From Symbiodinium natans (lineage: Eukaryota > Sar > Dinophyceae > Suessiales > Symbiodiniaceae): a stretch of 64,000 bases of DNA. The position numbers and the translations under genes were made by a program. A model generated the notes under the pieces. That model was not told the origin of the DNA and ran no database searches. It saw nothing but the letters and a program-made list of their open reading frames with translations. The stretch spans positions 389,007-453,006 of the forward strand of contig CAJNDS010002382.1 in assembly GCA_905221605.1 (NCBI GenBank), written 5' to 3'. Shown here piece by piece: positions 44,860 to 55,809 of this stretch (position 1 is its first letter; each line of letters starts with the position of its first letter).

Positions 44860-44925
44860 CCTGAACCCTAAACCCTGAACCCTAAACCCTAAATCCTGAA
44901 CCCTGAACCCTAAACCCCAGCAGAA
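44860..44925 (-). repeat. CCCTAAA/CCCTGAA array
   Basis: About eight units alternating CCCTGAA and CCCTAAA. Confidence 0.85.
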
Positions 44926-45599
44926 GAGTTTCACAAGCGGCCTTCAGCGCAACGTGGGCCGCGCTGCCCGCGTAGGCGACGAAGCCGATTCCACTGATGG
45001 CTTGCAGGAGGACCCTTGGCCAAACAACCAAATAGGAGGAAGCTTGGGGTTTATGGTTTAGGGTTTACAGAAATTGCATTAACAGGCTAAGGGCTCCAGA
45101 GGGGGATGTCGGGCTAAACATCGCTAAACTCTCGGGGGGGAGGGGGGGCGGGGGGGGGAGCTAAGCCCAGAGAAAACTCAATCACAGGGTTGTTTCTCGA
45201 TCCACAAAGGAGGGTGCCAGATTCGGACCAAGCTGGAGGAGCCATCACTCAGATGAAGAGATTCCAAAGCAAAACGTGGCCAACGAAAGCTCCGGGAAGG
45301 GGGGGGGGGGTCGATCTGAACGTTGAACGTCGGTCCTTTTGTGAGCATGTCAAAATAACAGTATGCAACATGCAATGCGCGACACATAGAGCGGCACCTG
45401 CGGCATGACTCACAAACTGAAAGTAAGACAGGCGTTCCCATTTCCAGGCGTCGGGCTGCAGAGTAGAGCTGGCTTGAAGGTAGACTCGGCTGGGCTGGAG
45501 GCGGGGGGAAGGAGACTTGGCACTGTACACCTCCCTGTACGGGGCACTGCTTCCTTGATGAGACCTGGCCCAAAACTGCAGGCCTCGCAGCGAGCAGAG

Positions 45600-47743
45600 T
45601 AAAAAGAAGGCCGGGGTTAGGAGTGAGTTCAGAGATCAACGTGTTCTCAAGCTCTTCCTTGACGGCCTCCACGGCTTCAGGGGTGCCCCTCAGCTGAACT
45701 TGCTCGTAGTTGGACAAGCCTGCTGACTGCAGCTCTTCCTGGCAGAGTCTTCCAGTTGGCGCAGCACTTTCTCCAGGGTGCTGGTCTTGTAGAGTTCGAC
45801 GGCCTTGGCCTGTCCGTCCTCCTGAGGGATTCGCATGTCCGGATGGCAGGCGTGGAGGCAGAGATGCAGCCATTTCTCAAGCACGGCCGCCTGGGCCCGG
45901 GTCTGGCACAGCACCACCACGATAAGCCTGGTCAGCACGGCCTGGCACGGGCGGAGGTACGTGGCGACGTGGCTCTGCAGGCGTCGGCGCAACGGGCAGG
46001 CTTTTAGTCTCATCAGGTCGCCCACGTAAACGCGAAGGCTGCTGCTGCCCACTTCAGGAACTTCGTCGCGCAGAGCAGTCGTTGTCGGATGCGCAGCCCA
46101 GCTTCCGAGAGATGGCTTTGTCCAGGTCGGCCACACGTTCCAGAAGCGGCACAGGTGCGCCTTGAGGATCTTCAAAGATTGTCGCTGCGGCGCTGCTCCT
46201 TGGGCACACCCTCCAACGACGGAAGGATGGCTGGCCCTCGCAGGACTCATGGTAGAAGCGGAAGTCCATACAGTCGCCGGCCCGAATGTCCTAACTCTAC
46301 TTGAGGGGCCTCTGCTGCCCCTCTGTGCCCTAGAAGGAGTAGATGCAACACAGGCGCTACTGGAGGCAGCCCTTAACATGGCTGAGGCAGACGGAGGAGG
46401 CCGAGGAGGAGGCCGAGGAGGAGGAGGAGGAGGAGGAGGAGGGGCAATCATGCGAGGAGGGCCTGCATACTGGGAGGGTCTCATGCTAGGAGGGAAGGTG
46501 TCTGGTAAAGGGAGTGCCTCTGTGCCAGGCTGCGCGGAGGAGGGGCGGGAATGAGGGTCTGCATGCTAGGAGGGCCTACATGCATGCTAGGAGGGCGGCC
46601 TGCGCGGAGGAGGGGCGTCATAGGACAAGGGTCATGCCGGCGGGGTGTCATGCCAGGCTGCATGCTGTGCCAGGAGAAGGGGCATGACGAGGAGGGCCTG
46701 CTGCTCTTGCGAGAAAACGGTGTAGTGACTGTCCCATCTCCTTCTGCCAGAGCTCCACAGAAACATCCTGCTCCGCATTCTCGCACACGTCCTGACCATA
46801 GTCTGCGTCCTCGGAAACACTCTGGAGGCTCTGCGCCAGGCATGGTGTCGGCTCCGGGTACTTCTGCACCCCCATGTGCTTGTGCAGTTTCCAACGCAGA
46901 ATCCCCGTGCCAGGAAATGGAGTCAAGCTATGCTCCGGAGGGCCCCTTCGCTTTCTTTCCAGTGTCATGAAGATGTCCTGCACCTTCTGCTGCTTTGTGG
47001 GCGAGTCCTGCTGAGAGGCCGGATCCAGGACTGTCCCGGCAAAGGTCGCGGATGGGCTTCCCTGCACCTGCGTCGAAGGCGTGCTCATACAGCGGCGGTC
47101 CATGTGGTTCCCCCTGGATCGGCACATCCGACTGAGTCGGCACATCCAACGAAACAGGGTTGTCTTCTAGGCCCTGCTCCAAAACTTTGGCATCCTCCAG
47201 CTCTTCAGCTGCCGCCTCCAAGTCCGCTTGCGTCTCCGGCCCGGGCATACGGGCCCAGTCAGGCACTGCAGCCTCCTGGGGCCATTTTAGCGCGTACGCC
47301 CCCAGGCCCTTCCCTCTCAGCAGGGCCTCCTTCTCTCGTTGAGTGCTGGGCCCAGCAGACTGGATCAACGGCTCTGAGCGGTTCTTGAGCGTCTGCTCCA
47401 TGCTTCTAACCCTCACAAGAGCTTGATACAAAAATGGCTTCGAAAAGAGCTTTGCCAGGCTTGCCCGATGTGCTGTCAAGCAAAGGGATCGAACATGTAC
47501 GACGGCAGTCGGCATGGCCTCCAAACGAGCATGTTTGATGTTTGCAAGCAACGTTTCTCGGTCGTGGCGCTTCAGCCATGCTCCTCGACTCGGACGATCG
47601 GTCTGTGCGCCGGCTTTCCTACTCCAAACCTTACATGTGTCAAGCAGTCCCCAAGTGCGCCAACGTGCGTCCTGCCAAGGTCTCGCCGGATGTGATAGCG
47701 CGGGAACAATCGAATACATGATGATTGCAGGAAATTTGCACAC
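45600..47743 (-). CDS. Frame-switching coding region, unrecognised
   Basis: Coding-like protein is seen on the minus strand in successive frames. 47743 to about 47060 is a 271-codon frame (KALLFSKPFLY-type region, then QADLEAAAEELEDAKVLEQ). About 47060-46650 reads QQKVQDIFMTLERKRR. 46269-46054 reads ERVADLDKAISRKLG. About 46060-45725 reads RLQSHVATYLRPCQAVLTR and CHPDMRIPQEDGQAKAVEL. 45735-45600 reads NYEQVQLRGTPEAVEAVKEE, which resembles the last strand and helix of a KH RNA-binding domain. Frame changes occur where I see no intron-sized gap with good splice sites. The middle (46390-46640) is GGA/proline low complexity. A plus-strand frame is also open at 46162-46554. Short introns, indels or assembly error could explain this. 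The KH suggestion is weak. Confidence 0.4.
46393..46445 (+). repeat. GGA-rich repeat
   Basis: GGAGGAGGA repeats with CCGAGGAGGA interruptions, followed at 46555-46630 by two related GCATGCTAGGAGGG segments. Confidence 0.8.
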
Positions 47744-48260
47744 GCATGAACCAGAAAACCAAATGAAAATGGCGACCGAGAGATCATTCTATTCATGTTT
47801 CTGATGTTCACTAGTTCACTAGTTCGCTTACAAAAAGACCCGGGTGTTTTTGCATAGTAATTACCGCTTGACGGGTTGGCAGGCGGGCTTGGGTTTAGGG
47901 AACCGGGACCGGCGGGTAGGGGCGGGGGGTTGGGGAGGGAGGGGGGGCGGAGGCTGCATGAAAAACCAAAAACATTCATGGACCCACCACGGACACAAAT
48001 TTTTGCGGCATGTCCCCTTCATGGCGGGAGGCAGGGCAGTGGGGGGAGAAGGGGCACGTAAATCCAAGCGTCGACGAGTTTTCGAGCTCTCGGCTCAGGC
48101 ATTTGAGAAGCGCCTGCATCCGGTTCCAACTTTTCACCCCGAGCTCGAAGTCCTGGCTGTCGTAGACCTAGCAAAGCTTGGGGGTTTGTATCGGATCCAG
48201 TTGGGAAGTTGAGACTCTGGAGACTTCACCTTTGTTAAATTTCATCTTCCCTGCGCAAGC

Positions 48261-48398
48261 CCAGTCAGGAAGCGCCTCGCAGCACCAGGCATCCAGAGCG
48301 CCGTCCGTCGCCAGGAGCAGCACTGACTGGATGTAGCAGCTGAGGAGGATCACAGCGCTCACGAAGGCGAACGCGATCACAGTGATTGCCTCGTTTAC
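48261..48398 (-). CDS. Membrane-protein exon, unrecognised
   Basis: Between CTCCCAG and a TGG|GC donor there are exactly 46 codons, phase 0 at both ends. They begin VNEAITVIAFAFVSAVILLS, continue CYIQSVLLLATDGALD, and close with a Cys/Trp-rich segment. The first part is one transmembrane helix. An upstream frame (48450-48540, HYEIVTREAPEDFRLCE) may be the preceding exon. The pattern somewhat resembles choline-transporter-like proteins, but I cannot assign it. Confidence 0.55.
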
Positions 48399-48699
48399 CT
48401 GGGAGCATACCTTCCAAGCGGAAGGGAGATGGAGAGCGACGGCCCAGGATTGCGAGCCTTTCGCAAAGCCTGAAGTCCTCTGGGGCTTCCCTTGTAACAA
48501 TCTCGTAGTGAGTTGCGTTGCATATGGCTGCGACTTGCGCGCGACACAAAAAGATGAGAGCCGAGACAAATCTGCCGTTCACCATCATCCCAGATCTGAG
48601 CCTCAAGCCAAACCTCCCGCCGACGACCATCCTTCTCTACTTTAGCACAAAAACAAAAACACCAATTGCAATATGACCATCAACAACACCCTAGAACCC

Positions 48700-51560
48700 A
48701 CATCTCCCGGCCTTGGCGATGGGAAGATCCTCGATGCGCAGGATCGTGGAGTCAAGCACCCCACGCTGAATGTTCCAAACCTCTCCAACGAAGCGCTTGG
48801 AGCTCAAGAGCCATGTAAGTTTAGGGTGTTAGGGCTTTGGGTTCGGGTGAGGGTTAGCGTCGTGCACATTGCATTTGTGCTAAAGGAACAGGGAAGGGCA
48901 ACACGTTGATAATATTTGATCCGCTGGCATGGATCTAGTTGGGTCTAGTATCTCCATAGAACTTGCTCTCGAAAGCAAGCTGTAAACCCAAAACCTTAAA
49001 ACTCTACTGATGCTAGGAATCCTGCACCCAAAGACTTGATTTAGGGTTGAGGAAGTTAAGATACAATACCTGCGTCTGACCGTAGGTACTTTGGAGTGCG
49101 GGAATCTCCGGCTCAAAGCAGGGAACAATAAACATGGCGATCCTAGAAGCTGTTTAGGCATGTACGGGTTTGGGGGTTCAGGGTTTCGGTGCTCACTGAC
49201 TTGACTGTACCTCTGGCCCCAGTAAGCTGGGATATCAGGCGAGGATCTTACAACCCAGCTATCACTGTACTTCAAACCCAAACCAGGTAACACAGGAGGA
49301 GACTATTGTAACCCAGTCATAGATGAAGCCCTAACGAGGTCACAGGTACCCGATTTGTTCGACGTTCTTCTAACCCTTATACCTCAACTATGGCTTATTA
49401 CCTCCTGTCCATGTATGTGTCCTTACATTCTTGTGAAGATGTGGGCAGCCAGGGCCCAAGTCCACTCAAAGGGTTCCACCTCGAAAACAAACAGAGGTGC
49501 GACCCCAAAGTGCGGTGCTTGTGGCGCAGGCGAAAACCCAAACTTCGCTCCCCCCGAAGCCAAATTCGAGGCGCCCTCCCAGTCTTGGCGCGCCTCAAAG
49601 CTCTGGCCGATCACTATGCAGGCCATAAAGCCAAGCCACGCCTTGCTTTGGGGGTTTTAGGGTTTTGGGGTTTTGGGCCTTCTGGGTTTCGGGACGTTAG
49701 GGATTCAAGGTCTGCCTGAAACCTTCTCCGTGCTGCTTAACGCCTAGACCCTAAACCACCAGCAAAATCCGCCGAGGGGGCCGAAGCCAAAGCCACCCCC
49801 TTTTTTGCCTGGAATAGGTACCCCTCGTAACCGACCAGGATCTCAAAGCGGACGGTTTGCCCGGACGAGGGGGCAGTGGGGCTCCCGCTACCCCCCCAAC
49901 CCGCCCCCACCCCCGCTCACCCCCACCCCCGCCCGCCCATGACTGGCCTTTCTTGCCCATAGCGTTAAAATTAGCCCAAGCCCTTGGCCTCTATGAGCGT
50001 GGAGTAGAAAGCTAAAGAAAAGGAGGCAGCTCCTGGCCGTGAACCTCTGTTGAGCCAACCTTTTAACGTTGCTTCGAAAACTTCTGAAAAGCCCTGGTTT
50101 TCGCCTGCCAGAACGCATAAAGCTCAGAAACCATCAAGCCAAGTTTGAGTTTACAAGTGGTCTAAGTCCGGGTCGACTCACTTGGCTTGAAGCAAAAACG
50201 GTGTTCTGTATGCATTGGGGAGGGATGGGCGAATGGGTGAAGTGGGGCTGCTGCCTCAACTCACCTTTAGCTTTATCTGAAACGTCCATAGTCCTAAACA
50301 TTTCGAAACTCCCGAAGCATCTCATTCTGTTGAGGAAAACCAAAACGAAACGAAGATGAGGCCTGGCATCCAGCCGAATGTGTGAGTGGGCATTCAGGAG
50401 CACGGGGTGATAAACACACATACTGGAAACCTGTGGCTCGCTTTGAGGGGCACCCCACCTCGGCAAGCATCCAAGACTGAATCTGCTGTTTTCCTGGTTG
50501 GAGAACTCCACGGTCCAATACTCGGTCCAAGGTTTCCCTCTGCTCAGCCACGCAACAACATATGCGAGGGGCATTGTGATTGGCTGCTCACGCCCTTGCT
50601 TGCAAGAGAAGGTTGGAAAAAACACAGGTCGAAGAAGGCCGAGTCCTGGACCTTCTACAGCTGAAAGAAAATGTCGGAACTATGTGGGCGTGTCCAAGAC
50701 ACCCTACACTGGGCACAGCTATAAGAGCGGTCCACAGCTGGTTCATGCAGCCCTTCTATGTGAGATTCCCTGTTCTGAACTCAGAGCGTCCCAGCTGCCA
50801 GGGAGTACTTCCAGCGCTCCCGGCGGAAGAGCTCCGTCCTCCAGGCAGACCCAACCTCACCACTCACCCAAGAACTCTTCAACCTACATACAGTATGGGG
50901 GGGGGGGTTCCCAACCCTAGGTTTTGGGAGATCCCAGAATCGGGGTGCCCCAATTCTTGGGGGAAATGCCCATATAACAACCTTAGGATCCTTAACCCGA
51001 CACCTTCTCTGAAACCAAAGAGACAAACCCATCTCGTCCTTCCCACATCATCCAAGTGGAGCTGGAGCTTCAGGGCCACCAGATGCAAAGCCTCAAGGGT
51101 GTGTCTCGCCTATTAATCACTCTATTTAAGCCCCACGTCCCCAAAAGGGGAAACTCAGCTCCTTCTAAAGACATTCAATATCGCAAAGCAGCCTACCGGG
51201 GCAGCCAACTACCTCGAAAGCCTGCAAAGCTGACCCACCACCACCTCTGCAGCCCGAAACACCCTTGCAATACAAAACGCAGGCCTCCGAAGCTAGGGCC
51301 CGGGTAAGTAGTACGACGCTCCCATAGGCCAGCATAAAGTAGAACAGCCTGAGGCAGTGACAATGTGACATGCTGAGGCTTGGGGGGGCTTTGTAGCCAT
51401 AGGGTGTCTAAGGCCGACGTCCCCGGTGCTTGCGAGGCGTGGAGCAGGAGAGTAGGTTTGTTTGTTTCCCATGGGGGCCCATGGCACTCACTCCGAAACC
51501 ATCCCGGAACGAACCCAGGCAGTATTCTTGACCCCCATGCTCAAAAAAAGACATCGCTAC
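48700..51560. other. Stretch without identified exons
   Basis: Mixed sequence with telomere-like patches (49645-49690 plus orientation; 49745-49760 minus) and a C-rich block at 49890-49940. A minus-strand frame near 50480-50550 (ETLDRVLDRGVLQPGKQQ) is open in two competing frames and is not annotated. Confidence 0.3.
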
Positions 51561-51571
51561 AGGTGTGTAAT

Positions 51572-51690
51572 GCATGTGTATATATATATATACATACATG
51601 TTCATGTATATGTATATGTATATGCATATGTATATGTATACGTATATGTACATGTATGTCTATGTACATATGCATTGTGTAAATAGATAT
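51572..51690. repeat. TATG/TACATG compound microsatellite
   Basis: TATATATATATACATACATG followed by about twelve degenerate GTATAT/GCATAT units; same type as 664-735 and 20119-20188. Confidence 0.9.
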
Positions 51691-51967
51691 ACTACCATAA
51701 AGAGATACATACATAGAAGGGCACATTGATATACTATGATATCTATCTACCTAGATTTGCAGAAGACGCACTACCGAAAGCCTGAATGAACCCTGCAACC
51801 TTCACCCACAACTGCAAGTAATTCAGGCCAGAGCTTCAGCGAAACCACAGTAAAGTCCCAGGCCACGCCGTGCACGTGGCCGTATTGATGGACCAGAATT
51901 GCCTGCTTTCAAGCTTCTCACAGAGTTTCACACGGTCGCAGCAGAAAGCCCAAAACCTCAGCCCGAG

Positions 51968-52008
51968 AAACCCTAGAAACCCTAGAAACCCTAGAAACCC
52001 TAGAAGCC
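51968..52008 (-). repeat. (AAACCCTAG) nonamer array
   Basis: Four perfect 9-base units; the other strand reads GGGTTTCTA, the same unit as the array at 25378-25545. Confidence 0.9.
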
Positions 52009-52091
52009 ATATAGAATCCGAACACAAAACCTATGATGCAGGCCAGAGAGCCAGGCCAAGTTCCGAGAGGAACAGCACCCACATCGTGAAC

Positions 52092-52660
52092 CTCAGCAGC
52101 CAACCCCAGCGCAGCAGGAATCCGCAGGCGCCGGTGTCCTCGCACAGAGCACAGAGAGGGCCTAAGAAGTGCTGCCTTCGAGGCTTAGGACTTCGACTTT
52201 AGGGTTTGCGCCTTAGGGTTTGTAATGCAGGAGTCATTTCCATTGTCATGGAAGATTCCATACCTATAGTGGTTGTACAGCATGTGACAGCTCACTCCTT
52301 GACAGTGGCGGTCTGCGCGACGGAGAACCCGAAAACCCTAACCCGAAGCCTAAACCCCAGGCCCTGTGCAAAAACAAAGCCTTCAACCCTGGGAAACATA
52401 AGAACATGCCCCTCAACCCCGCGGGAAGCAAAAAGAAAAACCCTAAACTGCCTCAACCGTACACCCTAAAACCCTCAAACTTCAAGCCCCTTAAACCCAA
52501 AAGCCAAGAGGAAAAAAGTAAAAAAACAGCCCCAAACGCCGAACGCCCTCTCAACTCCGGGACCCAAACCGCACAGCTCCCGAAAAGCGGAGCGGGAGCA
52601 GCCAGTGCCCACGCAGTGCTCGCGCACGTCCGTGTCCAGAAGCCGCGTCTGGGAGACCAC
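52092..52660 (-). CDS. Two coding-like exons of an unrecognised gene
   Basis: 52660-52603 follows CTGTTCAG and reads VVSQTRLLDTDVREHCVGT to a GC donor in phase 1. 52138-52092 follows a GAG acceptor and can read DTGACGFLLRWGWLLR (membrane-like) to a GT donor. The phases do not join directly in the membrane-like frame, so one assignment is wrong or an exon lies between them. Confidence 0.3.
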
Positions 52661-53124
52661 CTGAACAGCGCTTCAGCGGTTCAAGGTTTCAAGGGGTCAG
52701 GGATGTAATTAAACCTCTGGCATTAGAGCCAAAATGGGAGGTTCAGGGCAAGGGCTTGACAGGGTCTCGGATTCTGGGTTCAAGGGCTTCAAGCTTTCGC
52801 AGCCAGATTCGAAAATTCTCTGCCCTCCAGCCTCGACGCTGTGGACCGTGGGAGCGTGGCCATCCAGACGCGCTGGCTGTGAGACGGCCTCAACCTCCAA
52901 GATAGCTTCATTAAGATTACTGCGATGACCATCACTACAACTGCTACCACGACTATAGCTACCCCCATGACTACATTACATCAATTCGTTTAGTTGTAAG
53001 ATTTGGGGTATTTTCCTCAAGCTTCTATTGTAGCTTCTGGGCTTCCCAGCAAGATTCGTGGCGAAAAATGGGGGGGGGGTCGGTGTCTTAGGAAGACTTC
53101 GGGGTTGAGGGGCCCCGCATTGGC

Positions 53125-53165
53125 TGCTAAATCCGAAACCCTAAACCCTGAACCCTAAACCCCCA
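53125..53165 (-). repeat. CCCTAAA/CCCTGAA cluster
   Basis: Three or four units. The following 150 bases carry scattered variants. Confidence 0.6.
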
Positions 53166-54579
53166 CACTCCTCATGACCGCTCATAGCCCGTCAGCCGAT
53201 GCACCTTCAGAACACCTGAGATCCTGAACCCGAAATCCCCTGTACCCTGTTTAAACACCCATCTAACCTAAGCTCACGAAATCCCAAAGCCCCGTAAACC
53301 CAAAACGCCCCAGAAGCCCTGCAAGCCACAATTTTTGCAAAAAAAACCGTATGAACTCACAAGGCCCCATTTTAACCCTTCTTGTGTTGTTCATCCCGGG
53401 CCGTCCTTGGGGACCAGCCCCGGCACGTCACGCTCCGGTAGGTCAGGACTGCCGTCGTCAGGCAAGGGCAGGACTGCCCGGTACCTCGGGTCTGGGGCTT
53501 AGGAGGAGTTTTTGGGGAGTTTTTGGATGTTTTCGGGACGTTTTTTGAGGGATTCAGGTTATTCCTCAAACAGTGCGGTGACACTAACGTCAAGAGTCAA
53601 AATTAAGAAGGGCGAGGTTGAGGATGATCGACATACCCGCTCGCCCGCATGATTCCGGGGCCGCGGCTTCCACCACAAAATGCAACTAGGTTTCGACGTC
53701 GCCCCCCCCCCCCCGACATGACGAATCACGCTCTCACCCCGCCTTGTAGGGAAAACGCTATGGAAACCCAGCTGCTGCCCCCGGACCGCTGTATGATCCC
53801 GTCTGCAAGTACGCAAAGCATGTTCTCGAGTGGAACTGGCAGATGATACAGCGCCTCAGGCCGGCCTGAAATCCGGAACCCCACAACAGACATCTGGCAT
53901 TATGTCATGCGCTCTCCAGCCCCAACCCCGTGCATGTTCCATGGTCGAAAGCGACGAGTGCACTTTGTTGAAGCTTGGAAACGCTCGCAACGCGAAAACG
54001 TGGCAGGGACCATGCCTTCCTTCCAGCTTCCCAGGCTCTTGGATGCGTGGTCTTGGAATGCTCTTCAAGTGGTCTGCTGGGGTTTTCACTGGCATCATAC
54101 AGGCTGTGGGGGGTTCCTTTTGTGCTGCCTCTCGGTGGACCCGTCCCGTCTTAAAGGCAGCAAATATCGCGCCCGCGCTTGCGGAGTGGAGTCTGAGTAG
54201 TCTGAGTAAAGTGGGATCAGGCGGGTTTCGAGCACACGGCTTTAGCAAGTTAAGCGCCTTTTGAACGAACTCGTCATAAGACACTCAAACCCCAGCACGG
54301 AGATGTTTATGAAGCCCATGGGCGCCAAACGAGGAAGTCCCACCAAGCCAATTCCATAAAGAAGGCCCCTGCATTCAGAAGCTTCATGAAGCTGCCAAGT
54401 GGCGCCTCTTCACACGGCCCCTCTTGAGGCACTTTCACTTCCCGGGATCTTCTTCGGATCCTCTGCTCAGGACCTGCGCCATGAGTGGTCGTTGCAGGGT
54501 TTGCCCCTGAGCCTTGGCACTTGCAAGGCCTCCCCTTGTTTTACCCCAGAGATCCCCATCAGCTGGTTGCAGTGGCTAA

Positions 54580-54681
54580 TTAGGCCGCTAGATATTGCAT
54601 CCCGAAAAGCATCTCTGCAATGGGCCCATACACAATCACAAACAAACCAGCAAACGAGAAGAGCGGCCACCAAGCCAGGAG
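54580..54681 (-). CDS. Membrane-protein terminal exon, unrecognised
   Basis: After GGGCAAG the frame reads LLAWWPLFSFAGLFVIVYG and then PIAEMLFGMQYLAA before TAA, 33 codons. A single hydrophobic helix is followed by a short tail. The stop could be genuine or intronic. Confidence 0.45.
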   Translation of the reverse strand, partial: LLAWWPLFSFAGLFVIVYGPIAEMLFGMQYLAA

Positions 54682-55123
54682 CTTGCCCGGCCCATAACGT
54701 TGGCTGGTACCTGCACATGGGGTCACTTTGGGGGAAAGGCCCCTTAAGGCCCTTGGGGACCGCGGGGCATTGCGAGAGCACGGGAGCAAACCCTCAACGC
54801 ATCCCCATCCCCAAATCCAAGATCAGAACACACCCCAAGCCCCCTCGGTTCCTTGCCCCCAAAGGCCATCTCGCCTGGGCCTCGCTTGCAAAGATGTCGT
54901 CCTTCTCCTTCCGGGGACTCTGTGGAACTTCATGTAATGTTATATGTTGTTCTGTGTGAAGGTTGAGGTTTAGTCCAGGTCTCGGGGGCCCGACCGTCTA
55001 AATGCGTCAGGCGTGGGATTGAGGCCCTTCGGGTTTGCAGTGAATTCTGGTCTTGAGCTCTTCTGCCCAGCTCTTCTCGCCCACTGCAACTCTGTGCTTT
55101 TCCTCAACCCACTCACCCAAGAC

Positions 55124-55685
55124 CTGCTCTCCTCCAGCCGGAGGGTACCACGCTTCAGCGTTCCCTCCAAGGCTGCGAGCAACTCCGCCTCGGGCAGCTC
55201 AGGGGCTTCAGGAGAACTGAAGACAAACTTTGGGGGGGGGGGCTTAAGGGCTTGAAGAGAAGAAGAGGGGTTCGGGATGTTGGGACACACGTAAAACAGT
55301 CCACGGGATCCCGGAAGACGCGGAGGCCCTCGGCGCTTTTGGATCAAGAGTGCTTCCGGCTTCGGAGGTTCAGGGTCAACACGCTGACCCACTTGTGGCC
55401 TGCTGGATGTCCAACTTCTTCTCGATGGCACCTGGTGCTCTCCCCTTGAGCCCCAGATACCCTGTGAACCCGAACCCCTTCAGAAGCGCAACTGGGACCC
55501 CAACCTCTTAACTACTTAAAACCTCGGGTCGGACACCTTCGTTAAAACCCCAGCAATGCTTCCCCTACTTGGGGCTTGTGAGTTCAAAGCAGCTTTAGGG
55601 TTTTCGGGTTCAGGGGTTCGCACAGGGCACCTAGCAAAGCCTCTCGCAAGGCTTCGACCAACGCCTCCGCATCCAGCGAAGCCAT
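55124..55685 (-). CDS. Start of an unrecognised gene (three in-phase exons)
   Basis: Exon 1 is 55685-55631: ATG, MASLDAEALVEALREALL, GT donor in phase 1. Exon 2 is 55431-55400: the first two bases complete Gly, then AIEKKLDIQQ, GC donor. Exon 3 is 55197-55124: LPEAELLAALEGTLKRG and then TLRLEESR, GT donor. Phases match at both junctions. The N-terminus is a short amphipathic helix. Upstream of the ATG, AAAG|ACCTCGTGCC could be the trans-splice acceptor for a spliced leader. I do not recognise the protein. Later exons below 55124 are not resolved. Confidence 0.6.
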
Positions 55686-55809
55686 GGCACGAGGTCTTTG
55701 TCGTGGCTCGGGGCCGTTCGGAGGCTTGGAGGGGGTGGTGAAAGGTTGTGAGTGCTACAGGTACGGTCACCTCCTCCCGATAAGCCCCAAACAACCAAGG
55801 CCTCACAAG

